From assembly GCA_024642525.1 (NCBI GenBank), contig JAHEAX010000007.1, positions 1 through 64,000 on the forward strand: a DNA stretch of 64,000 nucleotides. Reading direction: 5' to 3'. How positions within the stretch are numbered: position 1 is the stretch's first letter; the number at the start of each line of letters is the position of its first letter. This stretch comes from Erythrobacteraceae bacterium (GTDB taxonomy: Bacteria; Pseudomonadota; Alphaproteobacteria; Sphingomonadales; Sphingomonadaceae). The translations under genes and the position numbers were made by a program. Under the pieces are notes generated by a model. It was not told the origin of the DNA and ran no database searches. It saw nothing but the letters and a program-made list of their open reading frames with translations. Positions 26,181-33,730 of this stretch are shown in pieces.

Positions 26181-26771
26181 ATGACCGAACGCGATCATCC
26201 ACAATCCCGCAAAAAACGGACCCCGCGCCCGCTCGACAAGGAGCGTTTGCAGGAACTTGCGCTGGCCTATGTAGCACGTTTTGCGACAACTGCATCAAAG
26301 CTGGAAGTCTACCTAAACCGCAAACTGCGTGAACGGGGGTGGAACGGGGATGCAGAAGGCCATCCCGACCCTGCCGCAATTGCCGCGCGATTTGTCGAAT
26401 TGGGATATATTGACGATGCGGCCTACGCCCGGTCGCGGGCAGGCGGGCTGCTGAGGCGCGGATACGGACCAAGGCGGGTGTCGCAGGCGCTGAATGCAGC
26501 CGGTGTGGACGAACAGACCCGCAATTCGGTTGAACACGGCGATCATGCGATTCGGCAGGCCGCGCTGGCGCTGGCACGCAAGCGCCGCTTTGGACCTTTT
26601 GCGCTTGAAACGCCCGATCGCGACAGGCGGGACAAACAAATCGCCGCAATGTTGCGCGCAGGGCATGGATTTGATTGTGTCCGCGCGATAATGGATGCCG
26701 AAAGCGCTGCGGCTGCCATCGAATGGTCGAACGAACTGGCCAGCAGCGGCCATGAAGAGGAATTTTCCTGA
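26181..26771 (+). CDS. recX: Regulatory protein RecX
   Basis: 196 residues. RecX binds RecA filaments and modulates recombination and SOS activity. Tandem three-helix RecX repeats are visible: LAYVARFATTASKLEVYLNRKLRERGW, then FVELGYIDDAAYARSRAGGLLRRGYGPRRVSQAL. The ATG at 26181 has AAGG a few bases before it; the track start at 26040 would add 47 unrelated residues. recA is not in the window. A DUF192 gene follows after 2 bases. Confidence 0.9.
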   Translation: MTERDHPQSRKKRTPRPLDKERLQELALAYVARFATTASKLEVYLNRKLRERGWNGDAEGHPDPAAIAARFVELGYIDDAAYARSRAGGLLRRGYGPRRVSQALNAAGVDEQTRNSVEHGDHAIRQAALALARKRRFGPFALETPDRDRRDKQIAAMLRAGHGFDCVRAIMDAESAAAAIEWSNELASSGHEEEFS

Positions 26772-26773
26772 TT

Positions 26774-27256
26774 ATGCGAACCGTGATCCTGGGTACCCTG
26801 CTGGCTTTGTGTGCCGCTTGCTCTCCGCAGCCTGCTGCCGAAGCCACCCCTGCCGCAGCTGCGCAGGCATCGGTTCATCCTGTTTCCGGCCTCAAGGTGG
26901 TGCCATTGACGGTGATCAATGGCACAAAGCGCCATGTTTTCCGCGTCGAAGTGGCCGCCACGCAAATGGACCAGGCCAAGGGCCTGATGTTCCGCACCCA
27001 GCTTGGCCCCGATGAAGGGATGATTTTCCCTCGCGATCCCTATTCGCAGGCCAGTTTCTGGATGAAGAACACGCCGTTGTCGCTGGATATCATCTTTGTC
27101 GGCACCGATGGCCGCATCAGCAACATTGCGGCCAACACTGTGCCTTATTCGCTGGATTCGGTAACGTCTGACGGAATCGCCAGCCTAGTGCTGGAATTGC
27201 GCGGCGGACGCGCGGCAGAACTGGGTATTGTTGCCGGCAACAAGGTTGAATGGTGA
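26774..27256 (+). CDS. DUF192 family protein with signal peptide or lipoprotein signal
   Basis: 160 residues: an N-terminal export signal with possible lipidation Cys (TLLALCAACS; the lipobox is not canonical), a short Ala/Pro linker, then the DUF192 domain with AKGLMFRTQLGPDEGMIFPR, FWMKNTPLSLDIIFV and ELRGGRAAELGI. The fold is a small beta structure of unknown function. It starts 2 bases after recX and is probably cotranscribed with it. Confidence 0.82.
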   Translation: MRTVILGTLLALCAACSPQPAAEATPAAAAQASVHPVSGLKVVPLTVINGTKRHVFRVEVAATQMDQAKGLMFRTQLGPDEGMIFPRDPYSQASFWMKNTPLSLDIIFVGTDGRISNIAANTVPYSLDSVTSDGIASLVLELRGGRAAELGIVAGNKVEW

Positions 27257-27329
27257 TCGCGCAAGTTGCGCTTCGCGCTTGGCCCATCGGCCGTAATCGG
27301 CTAACCGCGCGCCCCATGAGGTTTATTCC

Positions 27330-27728
27330 ATGAGCATTCTAGGCAAGATTTTCACCTGGTGGGACGGCGCCACGATCGGCACGTTGCTGAACAGTTGGCG
27401 TCACGGCGAACAGGTTGGCACCGACGCGCAGGGCAACGCGTATTTTCGCGCCCGCAAGACGGCGGATGGCGCACGTGAACGTCGCTGGGTCATTTATGAA
27501 GGTGCCAATGATGCAAGCCGCGTGCCTGCCGAATGGCATGGCTGGCTGCACGGTTCAGGCGATGACGTGCCCGAAAGCAACCTGCCGCCTCCACGCATCT
27601 GGGAAGTGGATTACACGCCCAATGCCACTGGCACAGACGCTGCCTATCGCCCGCAAGGCGCGCTGGAACGCGGCGGCCGCCGCGCCAGCGCCACGGGCGA
27701 TTACGAAGCATGGACGCCGGATAGCTGA
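27330..27728 (+). CDS. NDUFA12-family complex I accessory subunit
   Basis: 132 residues related to the mitochondrial NDUFA12/B17.2 subunit, an alphaproteobacterial accessory subunit of NADH:ubiquinone oxidoreductase. Visible are WWDGATIGTLLNSWRHGEQVG at the N-terminus, GNAYFRARK and RRWVIYEGANDASRVPAEWHGWLH, a highly conserved core. The DUF2155 gene follows after 2 bases, a pairing common in alphaproteobacteria. Confidence 0.92.
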   Translation: MSILGKIFTWWDGATIGTLLNSWRHGEQVGTDAQGNAYFRARKTADGARERRWVIYEGANDASRVPAEWHGWLHGSGDDVPESNLPPPRIWEVDYTPNATGTDAAYRPQGALERGGRRASATGDYEAWTPDS

Positions 27729-27730
27729 TC

Positions 27731-28363
27731 ATGCGCAGGATTTTCCCTGCGGCAGGTGTGCTGGCACCGCTGATGCTTGCACTTGCGGCGTGTTCGCAAG
27801 GCGCGCCTGCGCCCGAAGCTGAAGAAACGGACATTCCCGAAGAATTGCAGCAGGCTGCCAAGCCCACTGGTCAGACCGGCCCTGTGGCGGGCGCAACGCC
27901 GATGGAAGACCGCGTGGCCACCATTGGCCTGCTGAACAAGCGCAACAACCTGTCGCAGGACCTGGAAATGAAACCGGGCGAATCGCGCAGGCTGGGGAAT
28001 GTCATCATTCGGCTGGCCGCGTGTGAACGGACCCCGCCATGGGAACTGCCCAAGGAAACAGGTGCATTTGTCCAGGTACTGGTGCGCGATACCGGCGGCG
28101 ATCGCGACTGGCGCAAGGTGTTTTCAGGCTGGCTGTTCAAACAGTCGCCGTCGCTAAATGTGGTCGAACATCCGATTTACGATGTCTGGGTCAAGGACTG
28201 CGCGATGAATTTTCCGGGCGAAGGGGCAGCTGACCCGTCCACTGATGAGACGCCCGATGCAGAGGCTTCGCCTGCGCCATCTGCAGCGCCGGCAGCGCCG
28301 GCAGCGCCGGCACCGGCGACGGAGCCTGCTGCCGAGGCAGAATCAGCCAATAACGCCCAATAG
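27731..28363 (+). CDS. DUF2155 domain lipoprotein-like protein
   Basis: 210 residues. Signal peptide with lipobox-like LALAACS; the DUF2155 domain occupies about residues 75-160 (MKPGESRRLGNVIIRLAACERTPPWE, FSGWLFKQSPSLNVVEHPIYDVWVKDC). The tail is Ala/Pro/Glu-rich, built partly from a 9-base repeat. Function unknown. The last 187 bases lie antisense to the 3-prime end of aat. Confidence 0.82.
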   Translation: MRRIFPAAGVLAPLMLALAACSQGAPAPEAEETDIPEELQQAAKPTGQTGPVAGATPMEDRVATIGLLNKRNNLSQDLEMKPGESRRLGNVIIRLAACERTPPWELPKETGAFVQVLVRDTGGDRDWRKVFSGWLFKQSPSLNVVEHPIYDVWVKDCAMNFPGEGAADPSTDETPDAEASPAPSAAPAAPAAPAPATEPAAEAESANNAQ

Positions 28364-28989
28364 GCTTCGGGCACGGACATATCCGGTGCGCCGCGCGCCT
28401 TTTCAAGCAATTGCAGATAGCGTTCCTGTTGCAGGGCCACAGCGCCCATCGATGCGAGATGTTCGGTCATGAACTGGCAATCGAGCAGACGCGCACCGCT
28501 TTTGCGTAAAATCGCCACCAGCCATGCCAGCGCCACCTTGGATGCGTTGTCCGCACGGCTGAACATGCTTTCCCCGCAAAAAACCTGGTCAAAGCTCACG
28601 CCATAAAGGCCGCCCACCAGATCATCTCCGCGCCATACTTCTATGGAATGGGCATATCCGCGCTTGTGCAGCGCCAGATAGCTTGCCTGGATGCGCGTGC
28701 TTATCCAGCTGCCGTCCTCATCGCCGCGAGGGGCCGCACAGGCGGAAATGACCTTTTCAAAAGCCTCGTCGCAAGTGACGCGGTAAATGTCCTGCCGCAA
28801 CACCTTGCGCAGCGATTTGGAACAGCGAAACCCGTCGAGCGGGATAATCGCGCGTTCACGCGGCTCTACCCAGAAGATTTCTTCATCGTCGCGCCCTTCG
28901 GCCATCGGGAAGATGCCGCTGCGATAGGCCATCAGCAACAGCTCCGGTGGAATGATGGCAGACGGGGCAGATGGCAGCGGCGCAGACAT
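28177..28989 (-). CDS. aat: Leucyl/phenylalanyl-tRNA--protein transferase
   Basis: Adds Leu or Phe from aminoacyl-tRNA to the N-terminus of proteins with basic N-termini, marking them for ClpS-ClpAP. The core is clear: PPELLLMAYRSGIFPMAEGR, WVEPRERAIIPLDGF, YAHSIEVWRGDDLVGGLYGVSFDQVFCGESMF and LLDCQFMTEHLASMGA. At 270 residues it is longer than usual; the last 50 or so form an Ala/Gly/Ser-rich tail translated from the strand opposite DUF2155. The start at 28989 was chosen because family similarity begins just after it. Confidence 0.92.
   Translation of the reverse strand: MSAPLPSAPSAIIPPELLLMAYRSGIFPMAEGRDDEEIFWVEPRERAIIPLDGFRCSKSLRKVLRQDIYRVTCDEAFEKVISACAAPRGDEDGSWISTRIQASYLALHKRGYAHSIEVWRGDDLVGGLYGVSFDQVFCGESMFSRADNASKVALAWLVAILRKSGARLLDCQFMTEHLASMGAVALQQERYLQLLEKARGAPDMSVPEAYWALLADSASAAGSVAGAGAAGAAGAADGAGEASASGVSSVDGSAAPSPGKFIAQSLTQTS
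28283..28309 (+). repeat. Three tandem copies of GCAGCGCCG
   Basis: A 9-base unit repeated three times without change. It encodes Ala-Ala-Pro-type residues in DUF2155 and Gly/Ala residues in the antisense aat tail. Likely a slippage-prone tract; length variation would alter both proteins by multiples of three residues. Confidence 0.85.
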
Positions 28990-29108
28990 TGGCTCCACTG
29001 TTAGCTTGCACGGGCGCGATCGCATAGAGTTTGCGATATTAGTGGCAGCAGCTGCACAAAGTTGCCTTGCCATCCAGCCTTCGCCGCTCTAGAGGCGCGG
29101 CTGCCTGC

Positions 29109-29184
29109 AGGAGCGTAGCTCAGTTGGTAGAGCATCGGTCTCCAAAACCGAGGGCCGTGGGTTCGAGTCCCTCCGCTCCTGCCA
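29109..29184 (+). tRNA. tRNA-Trp (anticodon CCA)
   Basis: A 76-base cloverleaf with encoded CCA. The acceptor stem AGGAGCG pairs with CGCTCCT, with discriminator G. The D-arm is TAGCTCAGTTGGTAGAGCA, the anticodon stem-loop is TCGGTCTCCAAAACCGA and the T-arm GTGGGTTCGAGTCCCTC. In many alphaproteobacteria this gene directly precedes secE; here about 2.2 kb separate them. Confidence 0.97.
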
Positions 29185-29297
29185 GGCAATATCGGCCAAC
29201 CCCGGCCACTTCCCCCAGATCCGCCCGAAACGCCCGCAGCCGGGCCATGACCTGATGTGCGTTTCATCACCTTCAGATGCCATTCACCCGAATTCGG

Positions 29298-29323
29298 GGA
29301 ACCTGCACGACCAACCGAGCATT
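29298..29323 (+). promoter_or_regulatory. EcfG-like promoter candidate before the 49-residue ORF
   Basis: GGAAC at 29298-29302 and CATT at 29320-29323 are 17 bases apart. The alphaproteobacterial general-stress sigma factor EcfG recognises GGAAC-N16/17-CGTT, so this is one base off. It lies about 50 bases before the small ORF start. Confidence 0.3.
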
Positions 29324-29371
29324 TATAGCGCTGGATGGAGAGGCAATGGTAATTCATGGAGGACGTAGATC

Positions 29372-29521
29372 ATGTCTAGCTTGACCTTTCGCAGCAGCCG
29401 TCCCGATGGCTGGATTTCGCCGCGCCCTTACAGCGATGCCAATTTGCGCCACCGCAAGCTTGGCCCCGTTCAGCCGCTTGAGGAACCCGGATTTTTCTCG
29501 CGGTTGTTTTCGCGCATCTAG
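29372..29521 (+). CDS. Small basic protein of 49 residues, function unknown
   Basis: Too short for the ORF track. The ATG is preceded by GGAGGA with 8 bases of spacing, one of the best ribosome sites in the window. The protein starts MSSLTFRSSRPDGWISPRP and ends with PGFFSRLFSRI, rich in Arg, Ser and Pro with no membrane segment. A perfect 17-bp hairpin follows 31 bases after the stop, so ribosome site, ORF and terminator make a complete small gene. I do not recognise the family. Confidence 0.65.
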   Translation: MSSLTFRSSRPDGWISPRPYSDANLRHRKLGPVQPLEEPGFFSRLFSRI

Positions 29522-29552
29522 TTCTTCACCGCGCGGCTTAGGCTGCGCATGA

Positions 29553-29590
29553 AAAAGGGGCCCGGTCGAATTATCGACCGGGCCCCTTTT
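29553..29590. terminator. Bidirectional terminator, perfect 17-bp stem
   Basis: AAAAGGGGCCCGGTCGA pairs perfectly with TCGACCGGGCCCCTTTT around an ATTA loop. With A-runs on one arm and T-runs on the other it can serve both the small ORF and the oppositely directed AGCS gene. Confidence 0.93.
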
Positions 29591-29609
29591 GTTTGGCCTT
29601 GTTGAAGGA

Positions 29610-31127
29610 TCAATATTCTTCAGGCGGTTCCGGTGTATCGACGCGGTAGTCCGGACCGGCGGTCCTGTCGCCGCGCGCCAGCTTGAATACCACGCCGGAC
29701 AACAACGCCAGTGCCAGCAGGTTCGGCAGGGCCATCGCAGCGTTGGAAATATCGCCAAGGCGCCACACCAGTTCAGATGGCTGCGCCGCGCCGATATAGA
29801 TCGCCACGCACCACAGTACGCGCCAGATGTAATGCAGCACCTTCTCGCCCCCCAGCGTGGAGCCGGGAACGCGGTCATAGATAAAGGTGATCGCCCGTTC
29901 GCCGTAATATGACCACGTCAGCAACGTGGTAAAGACGAACAGCAGCAAGGCCACGCTGGCCACCAGCGTGCCGATGGGGATGGTGCCCACTTCCATCGGG
30001 AATGCCGCGGCAAATGCGCCCGATGTCATGGCAAAACCGGTAAGGTCAGATTGCCATGCATGGATCACAGGCTGGCCGCCGCCGGTGAAGTTTCCTTCCA
30101 CCGTCAGGATGACCAGCGCGGTCATGGTGCAGATCACCACCGTGTCGATAAATGTGCCGAGCATGGCCATGCGGCCCTGCTGTTCCGGATCGTTGGTTTG
30201 CGCCACTGCGTGGGCGATCGGGGTGGAACCCTGACCTGCTTCGTTGGAAAACAGGCCGCGCGCCACACCGGCACGAAGTGCGATGATGATGGCTGCACCG
30301 ACAAAGCCGCCGGTGGCTGCCTGCGGATTGAATGCGCCGTAAAAGATGCGGTAGAATGTCTCGCCCAAATCGTTGAAATTGAGGATTAGCGCGATCACGG
30401 CCATCACGATGTAAGCGCCTGCCATGGACGGCACGACCTTTTCCGCGACATTGCCGATCGACTTGATGCCGCCGATGATCACGATAAATACCGCGCCAGC
30501 CACGATCAGCCCGCCAAGCCATTCCTCGATACCGAACAGTTCATTAAGCCCGTCCGCCACTGCGTTGGACTGGATGGCATTGCCGGTAACCAGCGCCGAA
30601 AACAGCGTGCCAATGCAGAAAACCACCGCCAGCCACGTCCATTTGGGGCCAAGGCCCATCATGATGTAGCTCATCGGGCCGCCGCGATAGGTGCCTTCTG
30701 CCGTGGTTTCGCGATATCGGATGGCCAGCGAACCTTCGGCGAATGCCAGCGCCATGCCGAACAGGGCGGTAACCCACATCCAGAAAATGGCCCCCGGCCC
30801 GCCAAGGGCGATGGCTGTGGCCACACCGGCTAGGTTGCCCGTGCCGACCTGGCCGGAAAGCGCGGTGGAAAGTGCCGCAAATGGCGAGATTTCGCCTGCG
30901 CCTGAACCCTTGCGTCCCTTGAACAGCCCCGCGAATGCACTGCCCAGCTTGACGATGGGATAGAATCGCAGGCCGATCATGACCCAGAGCCCGATGCCCA
31001 GCAGGATCAGCGTCATCGGCGGGAAGGGCAGAACCTCCTCGCCATTCCACAAACCTGCCCAGATGAAATCCGATACGTTGGTGATCGGTGTGATCCAGGC
31101 CTCAGCCCCGGATGGATTAGCGGCCAT
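29610..31127 (-). CDS. AGCS family sodium:amino acid symporter
   Basis: 505-residue inner-membrane transporter for alanine, glycine or related amino acids, driven by sodium. Family motifs are GTGNLAGVATAIALGGPGAIFWMW in part (GTGNLAGVATAIALGG), YRGGPMSYIM, and ARGLFSNEAGQGSTPIAHA; about 10-11 hydrophobic helices are visible. The tail (TAGPDYRVDTPEPPEEY) is hydrophilic. It lies alone between tRNA-Trp and secE on the opposite strand, ending at a bidirectional terminator. Confidence 0.92.
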   Translation of the reverse strand: MAANPSGAEAWITPITNVSDFIWAGLWNGEEVLPFPPMTLILLGIGLWVMIGLRFYPIVKLGSAFAGLFKGRKGSGAGEISPFAALSTALSGQVGTGNLAGVATAIALGGPGAIFWMWVTALFGMALAFAEGSLAIRYRETTAEGTYRGGPMSYIMMGLGPKWTWLAVVFCIGTLFSALVTGNAIQSNAVADGLNELFGIEEWLGGLIVAGAVFIVIIGGIKSIGNVAEKVVPSMAGAYIVMAVIALILNFNDLGETFYRIFYGAFNPQAATGGFVGAAIIIALRAGVARGLFSNEAGQGSTPIAHAVAQTNDPEQQGRMAMLGTFIDTVVICTMTALVILTVEGNFTGGGQPVIHAWQSDLTGFAMTSGAFAAAFPMEVGTIPIGTLVASVALLLFVFTTLLTWSYYGERAITFIYDRVPGSTLGGEKVLHYIWRVLWCVAIYIGAAQPSELVWRLGDISNAAMALPNLLALALLSGVVFKLARGDRTAGPDYRVDTPEPPEEY

Positions 31128-31320
31128 GAACGGCTCCCCTTATGCGTCCCGTAAAGCGCGCCACGCTAAAGGCGCATAGCGGACAAGGCCAGCCCCAAGT
31201 TTCTACTGTAACCGGATGATTGGGCAGGCAGCATCCCTGCTGCCATACCATCTCGTTCAGATGGTCTTGCGTTTGGTGGCGGCGCAGCCTAAATGAACGA
31301 CGTCTTCCGACATATGTTGG

Positions 31321-31372
31321 TATTAAAGCCCCTCCCGGACTTGAACCGGGGCGGCGATGACCCCATCCCGGT
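31321..31372. other. T-arm-like palindrome upstream of secE
   Basis: The 283-base gap between the AGCS start and secE contains, on the minus strand, CCCGGTTCAAGTCCGGG, which is exactly a tRNA T-stem and loop. No matching acceptor, D or anticodon arms are present, so it is not a tRNA gene. It could be a remnant, a leader hairpin of secE on the plus strand, or chance. Confidence 0.3.
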
Positions 31373-31410
31373 AGACAGGAATTTTTTTGAAGCAGCGAAA
31401 GCGCGAGTAG

Positions 31411-31605
31411 ATGGCAAAGACCAACCCAAGCCAGTTCTTCAGTCAGGTGAAAACCGAAGCCAGCAAGGTCGTATGGCCTACCCGGCAGGAAACGGTGACC
31501 ACCGCGATTTTCGTGGCGATCATGATGGTCATTCTCTCGGTGTTCTTCCTTGGTGTCGACACCCTGTTTGGCGCCATCGTTCGCTGGCTTCTCACGCTCG
31601 CCTGA
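31411..31605 (+). CDS. secE: Preprotein translocase subunit SecE
   Basis: 64 residues, the short single-helix form. The amphipathic region FFSQVKTEASKVVWPTRQET is the SecE signature, followed by one membrane helix (AIFVAIMMVILSVFFLGVDTLF). It is part of the SecYEG channel. nusG follows 67 bases downstream, the classical order. Confidence 0.95.
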   Translation: MAKTNPSQFFSQVKTEASKVVWPTRQETVTTAIFVAIMMVILSVFFLGVDTLFGAIVRWLLTLA

Positions 31606-31672
31606 CGGCTTCGGCAGCCGGTCGCGCGCTGACGCGATGGGCCGGACACATTTACCAAACACAGGATACACT

Positions 31673-32209
31673 ATGGCTCGCTGGTACATCATCCACGCCT
31701 ATTCCGGCTTCGAGAACAAGGTTCGCGACGCAATCATCTCCGAAGCGGAGCGGCTGGGCCTTTCCGAAGCGGTCGAGGAAGTCGAAGTTCCGACTGAAAC
31801 GATCACCGAGGTAAAGCGCGGCAAGAAGGTTCAGGTCGAACGCAAGTTCATGCCTGGCTACGTGCTGGCAAAGCTGACCATGACCGACGATGTCTATCAC
31901 CTGGTCAAGAATACGCCCAAGGTCACAGGTTTCCTCGGGTCCAATAACAAGCCGCAGCCGATTTCAGAAGCGGAAGCAGCGCGCTATTTCGGCGGTGTCG
32001 AAGAGGCAAAATCGGCTCCCAAGAAGCAGATCAGCGTCGATTACGAAATCGGCGATTCGGTCAAGGTCCTGGACGGCCCCTTCGCCAGCTTCAACGGCGT
32101 CGTCGAAGAACTCGACTTCGACAAGAACAAGGTCAAGGTCTCGGTCTCTATCTTCGGCCGTGCAACGCCGGTGGAACTGGACTTCGAACAGGTCGAACTG
32201 GTCAAGTAA
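31673..32209 (+). CDS. nusG: Transcription termination/antitermination protein NusG
   Basis: 178 residues with an NGN domain ([38 protein letters not shown]) and a C-terminal KOW domain ([20 protein letters not shown]). NusG binds RNA polymerase and links it to Rho or the ribosome. The ATG at 31673 has AGGA upstream; the track start at 31550 adds 41 unrelated residues. A terminator at 32277 ends the secE-nusG transcript. Confidence 0.96.
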   Translation: MARWYIIHAYSGFENKVRDAIISEAERLGLSEAVEEVEVPTETITEVKRGKKVQVERKFMPGYVLAKLTMTDDVYHLVKNTPKVTGFLGSNNKPQPISEAEAARYFGGVEEAKSAPKKQISVDYEIGDSVKVLDGPFASFNGVVEELDFDKNKVKVSVSIFGRATPVELDFEQVELVK

Positions 32210-32276
32210 TACTGCTGCCTGGCTGGCTCTGCTGTTGCTTTGGTAACGCAGCGGCACGCAGTTCCGGAAATTACAG

Positions 32277-32305
32277 AAGGCGCCCCGTTGCGGGCGCCTT
32301 TTTGC
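32277..32305 (+). terminator. Rho-independent terminator after nusG
   Basis: AAGGCGCCC and GGGCGCCTT form a perfect 9-bp stem with a 6-base loop, followed by TTTTT at once. Confidence 0.92.
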
Positions 32306-32340
32306 TTGAGCGGCAGACCTGCCGCTTTCTGAGCGAATCT

Positions 32341-32368
32341 CTTGCATTTCGCGCCGCATCCGCTATTT
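32341..32368 (+). promoter_or_regulatory. Candidate promoter of rplK-rplA
   Basis: CTTGCA at 32341-32346 and CTATTT at 32363-32368 with 16 bases between them. It lies after the nusG terminator and about 135 bases before rplK, leaving a long leader. Confidence 0.45.
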
Positions 32369-32410
32369 GCGCGCCTTCCCAAGCGATAGTTTAGGAAAAC
32401 CCATGCGGGA

Positions 32411-32439
32411 GGGGCCGCTCCAATCCGATTGGACGCCCC
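32411..32439 (+). promoter_or_regulatory. Structured leader of rplK-rplA, possible autoregulatory site
   Basis: GGGGC...GCCCC encloses CCAA-N5-TTGG, giving a two-part stem in the mRNA leader. In many bacteria ribosomal protein L1 represses the L11-L1 operon by binding its leader. Whether this hairpin mimics the L1 site of 23S rRNA was not tested. Confidence 0.35.
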
Positions 32440-32503
32440 GCTTTACCGCTTAACATGAGGCGCCTTCGGAAGAACGTGCCGACAGTGTGATAAGGAGGCC
32501 ATC

Positions 32504-32935
32504 GTGGCCAAGAAAATTGAAGGTTACATCAAGCTGCAGGTGCCAGCCGGCACTGCAAACCCATCCCCGCCGATCGGCCCTGCGCTGGGTCAGCGCGGTG
32601 TGAACATCATGGAATTCTGCAAGGCGTTCAACGCTGCCACGCAGGACATGGAAAAGAGCGCCCCGATCCCGACGGTCATCACCGTCTATGCCGATCGTTC
32701 GTTCACTTTCGTCACCAAGACCCCGCCTGCCAGCTACTTCCTCAAGAAAGCTGCCAAGCTGAAGTCCGGTTCGAAAGAACCTGGCAAGGTTTCTGCCGGA
32801 ACGATCAAGCGTTCGCAGGTCCGCGAAATCGCTGAAGCGAAAATGGCCGATCTCAACGCAAACGATCTCGACCAGGCAACTCTGATCATCGAAGGCTCCG
32901 CGCGTTCGATGGGTCTCGACGTGGTGGAGGGCTGA
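32504..32935 (+). CDS. rplK: 50S ribosomal protein L11
   Basis: 143 residues, full length. It starts with GTG behind AAGGAGGCCATC, an excellent ribosome site. Conserved stretches are [32 protein letters not shown] (shown by its parts [16 protein letters not shown]) and the C-terminal RNA-binding [18 protein letters not shown]-like region. L11 forms the stalk base at the GTPase centre. rplA starts 4 bases after the stop. Confidence 0.98.
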   Translation: MAKKIEGYIKLQVPAGTANPSPPIGPALGQRGVNIMEFCKAFNAATQDMEKSAPIPTVITVYADRSFTFVTKTPPASYFLKKAAKLKSGSKEPGKVSAGTIKRSQVREIAEAKMADLNANDLDQATLIIEGSARSMGLDVVEG

Positions 32936-32939
32936 GAAC

Positions 32940-33635
32940 ATGGCTAAACTGACCAAGATCCAGAAGCTGCGGACCGAGAAGCTCGATCCGGAAGCAATCT
33001 ATTCGTTCGACGATGCGATGAAGACGCTGCGCGAACACGCCAAGAAGTTTGACGAGACTGTTGAAGTCGCGATGAACCTCGGTGTTGATCCGCGTCATGC
33101 CGACCAGATGGTCCGCGGCATGGTATCGCTGCCTTCGGGCACCGGTAAGGACGTCAAGGTTGCAGTCTTCGCTCGCGGCGACAACGCTGACAAGGCGCTG
33201 GCTGCCGGTGCCGACAAGGTTGGCGCTGAAGACCTGATGGAAGACATGCAGAACGGCAATCTCGATTATGACCGCGTTATTGCAACGCCGGACATGATGG
33301 GTGTTGTTGGCCGTCTCGGTAAGGTTCTGGGCCCCAAGGGCCTGATGCCGAACCCGAAGCTGGGCACTGTTACGCCGAATGTCGAACAGGCAGTGAAGGA
33401 CGCCAAGGGCGGCCAGGTTGAATTCCGTGTTGAAAAGCAGGGAATCATCCACTCCGGCATCGGCAAAATGTCGTTCTCGGACGAGCAGCTGAAGGCCAAC
33501 TTCGACGCTTTCACCAGCGCGATTGCCAAGGCAAAGCCTTCGGGCTCGAAGGGCAAGTACATCCAGAAGGTCTCGCTGACCTCGACGATGGGCCCGGGCC
33601 TCAAGATCGACAATGCCGGGATCGAAGGCGCGTAA
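32940..33635 (+). CDS. rplA: 50S ribosomal protein L1
   Basis: 231 residues, full length. Typical stretches are [38 protein letters not shown] and [15 protein letters not shown]1 forms the mobile stalk at the E site and usually represses its own operon. A terminator lies just after the gene; rplJ and rplL do not follow in this window, so that block is elsewhere. Confidence 0.98.
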   Translation: MAKLTKIQKLRTEKLDPEAIYSFDDAMKTLREHAKKFDETVEVAMNLGVDPRHADQMVRGMVSLPSGTGKDVKVAVFARGDNADKALAAGADKVGAEDLMEDMQNGNLDYDRVIATPDMMGVVGRLGKVLGPKGLMPNPKLGTVTPNVEQAVKDAKGGQVEFRVEKQGIIHSGIGKMSFSDEQLKANFDAFTSAIAKAKPSGSKGKYIQKVSLTSTMGPGLKIDNAGIEGA

Positions 33636-33662
33636 TCGCCCTTTCCCCATTGCTTGAACAAG

Positions 33663-33700
33663 AAAGGCCGGAGAGGGAAACCTCTCTGGCCTTTTCTTTT
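33663..33700 (+). terminator. Terminator after rplA
   Basis: AAAGGCCGGAGAGG pairs with CCTCTCTGGCCTTT (one G-T pair) around GAAA, followed by TCTTTT. Confidence 0.88.
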
Positions 33701-33730
33701 GTGGTAAGGCGCGGCCTGTTTCGCAGTCTG

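Noticed and set aside
28283-28309. Possible CRISPR or other repeat array
   Set aside because: It is a 9-base tandem repeat inside coding sequence, without spacers.
31321-31372. Possible tRNA on the minus strand
   Set aside because: Only the T-arm is present; acceptor, D and anticodon arms cannot be found.
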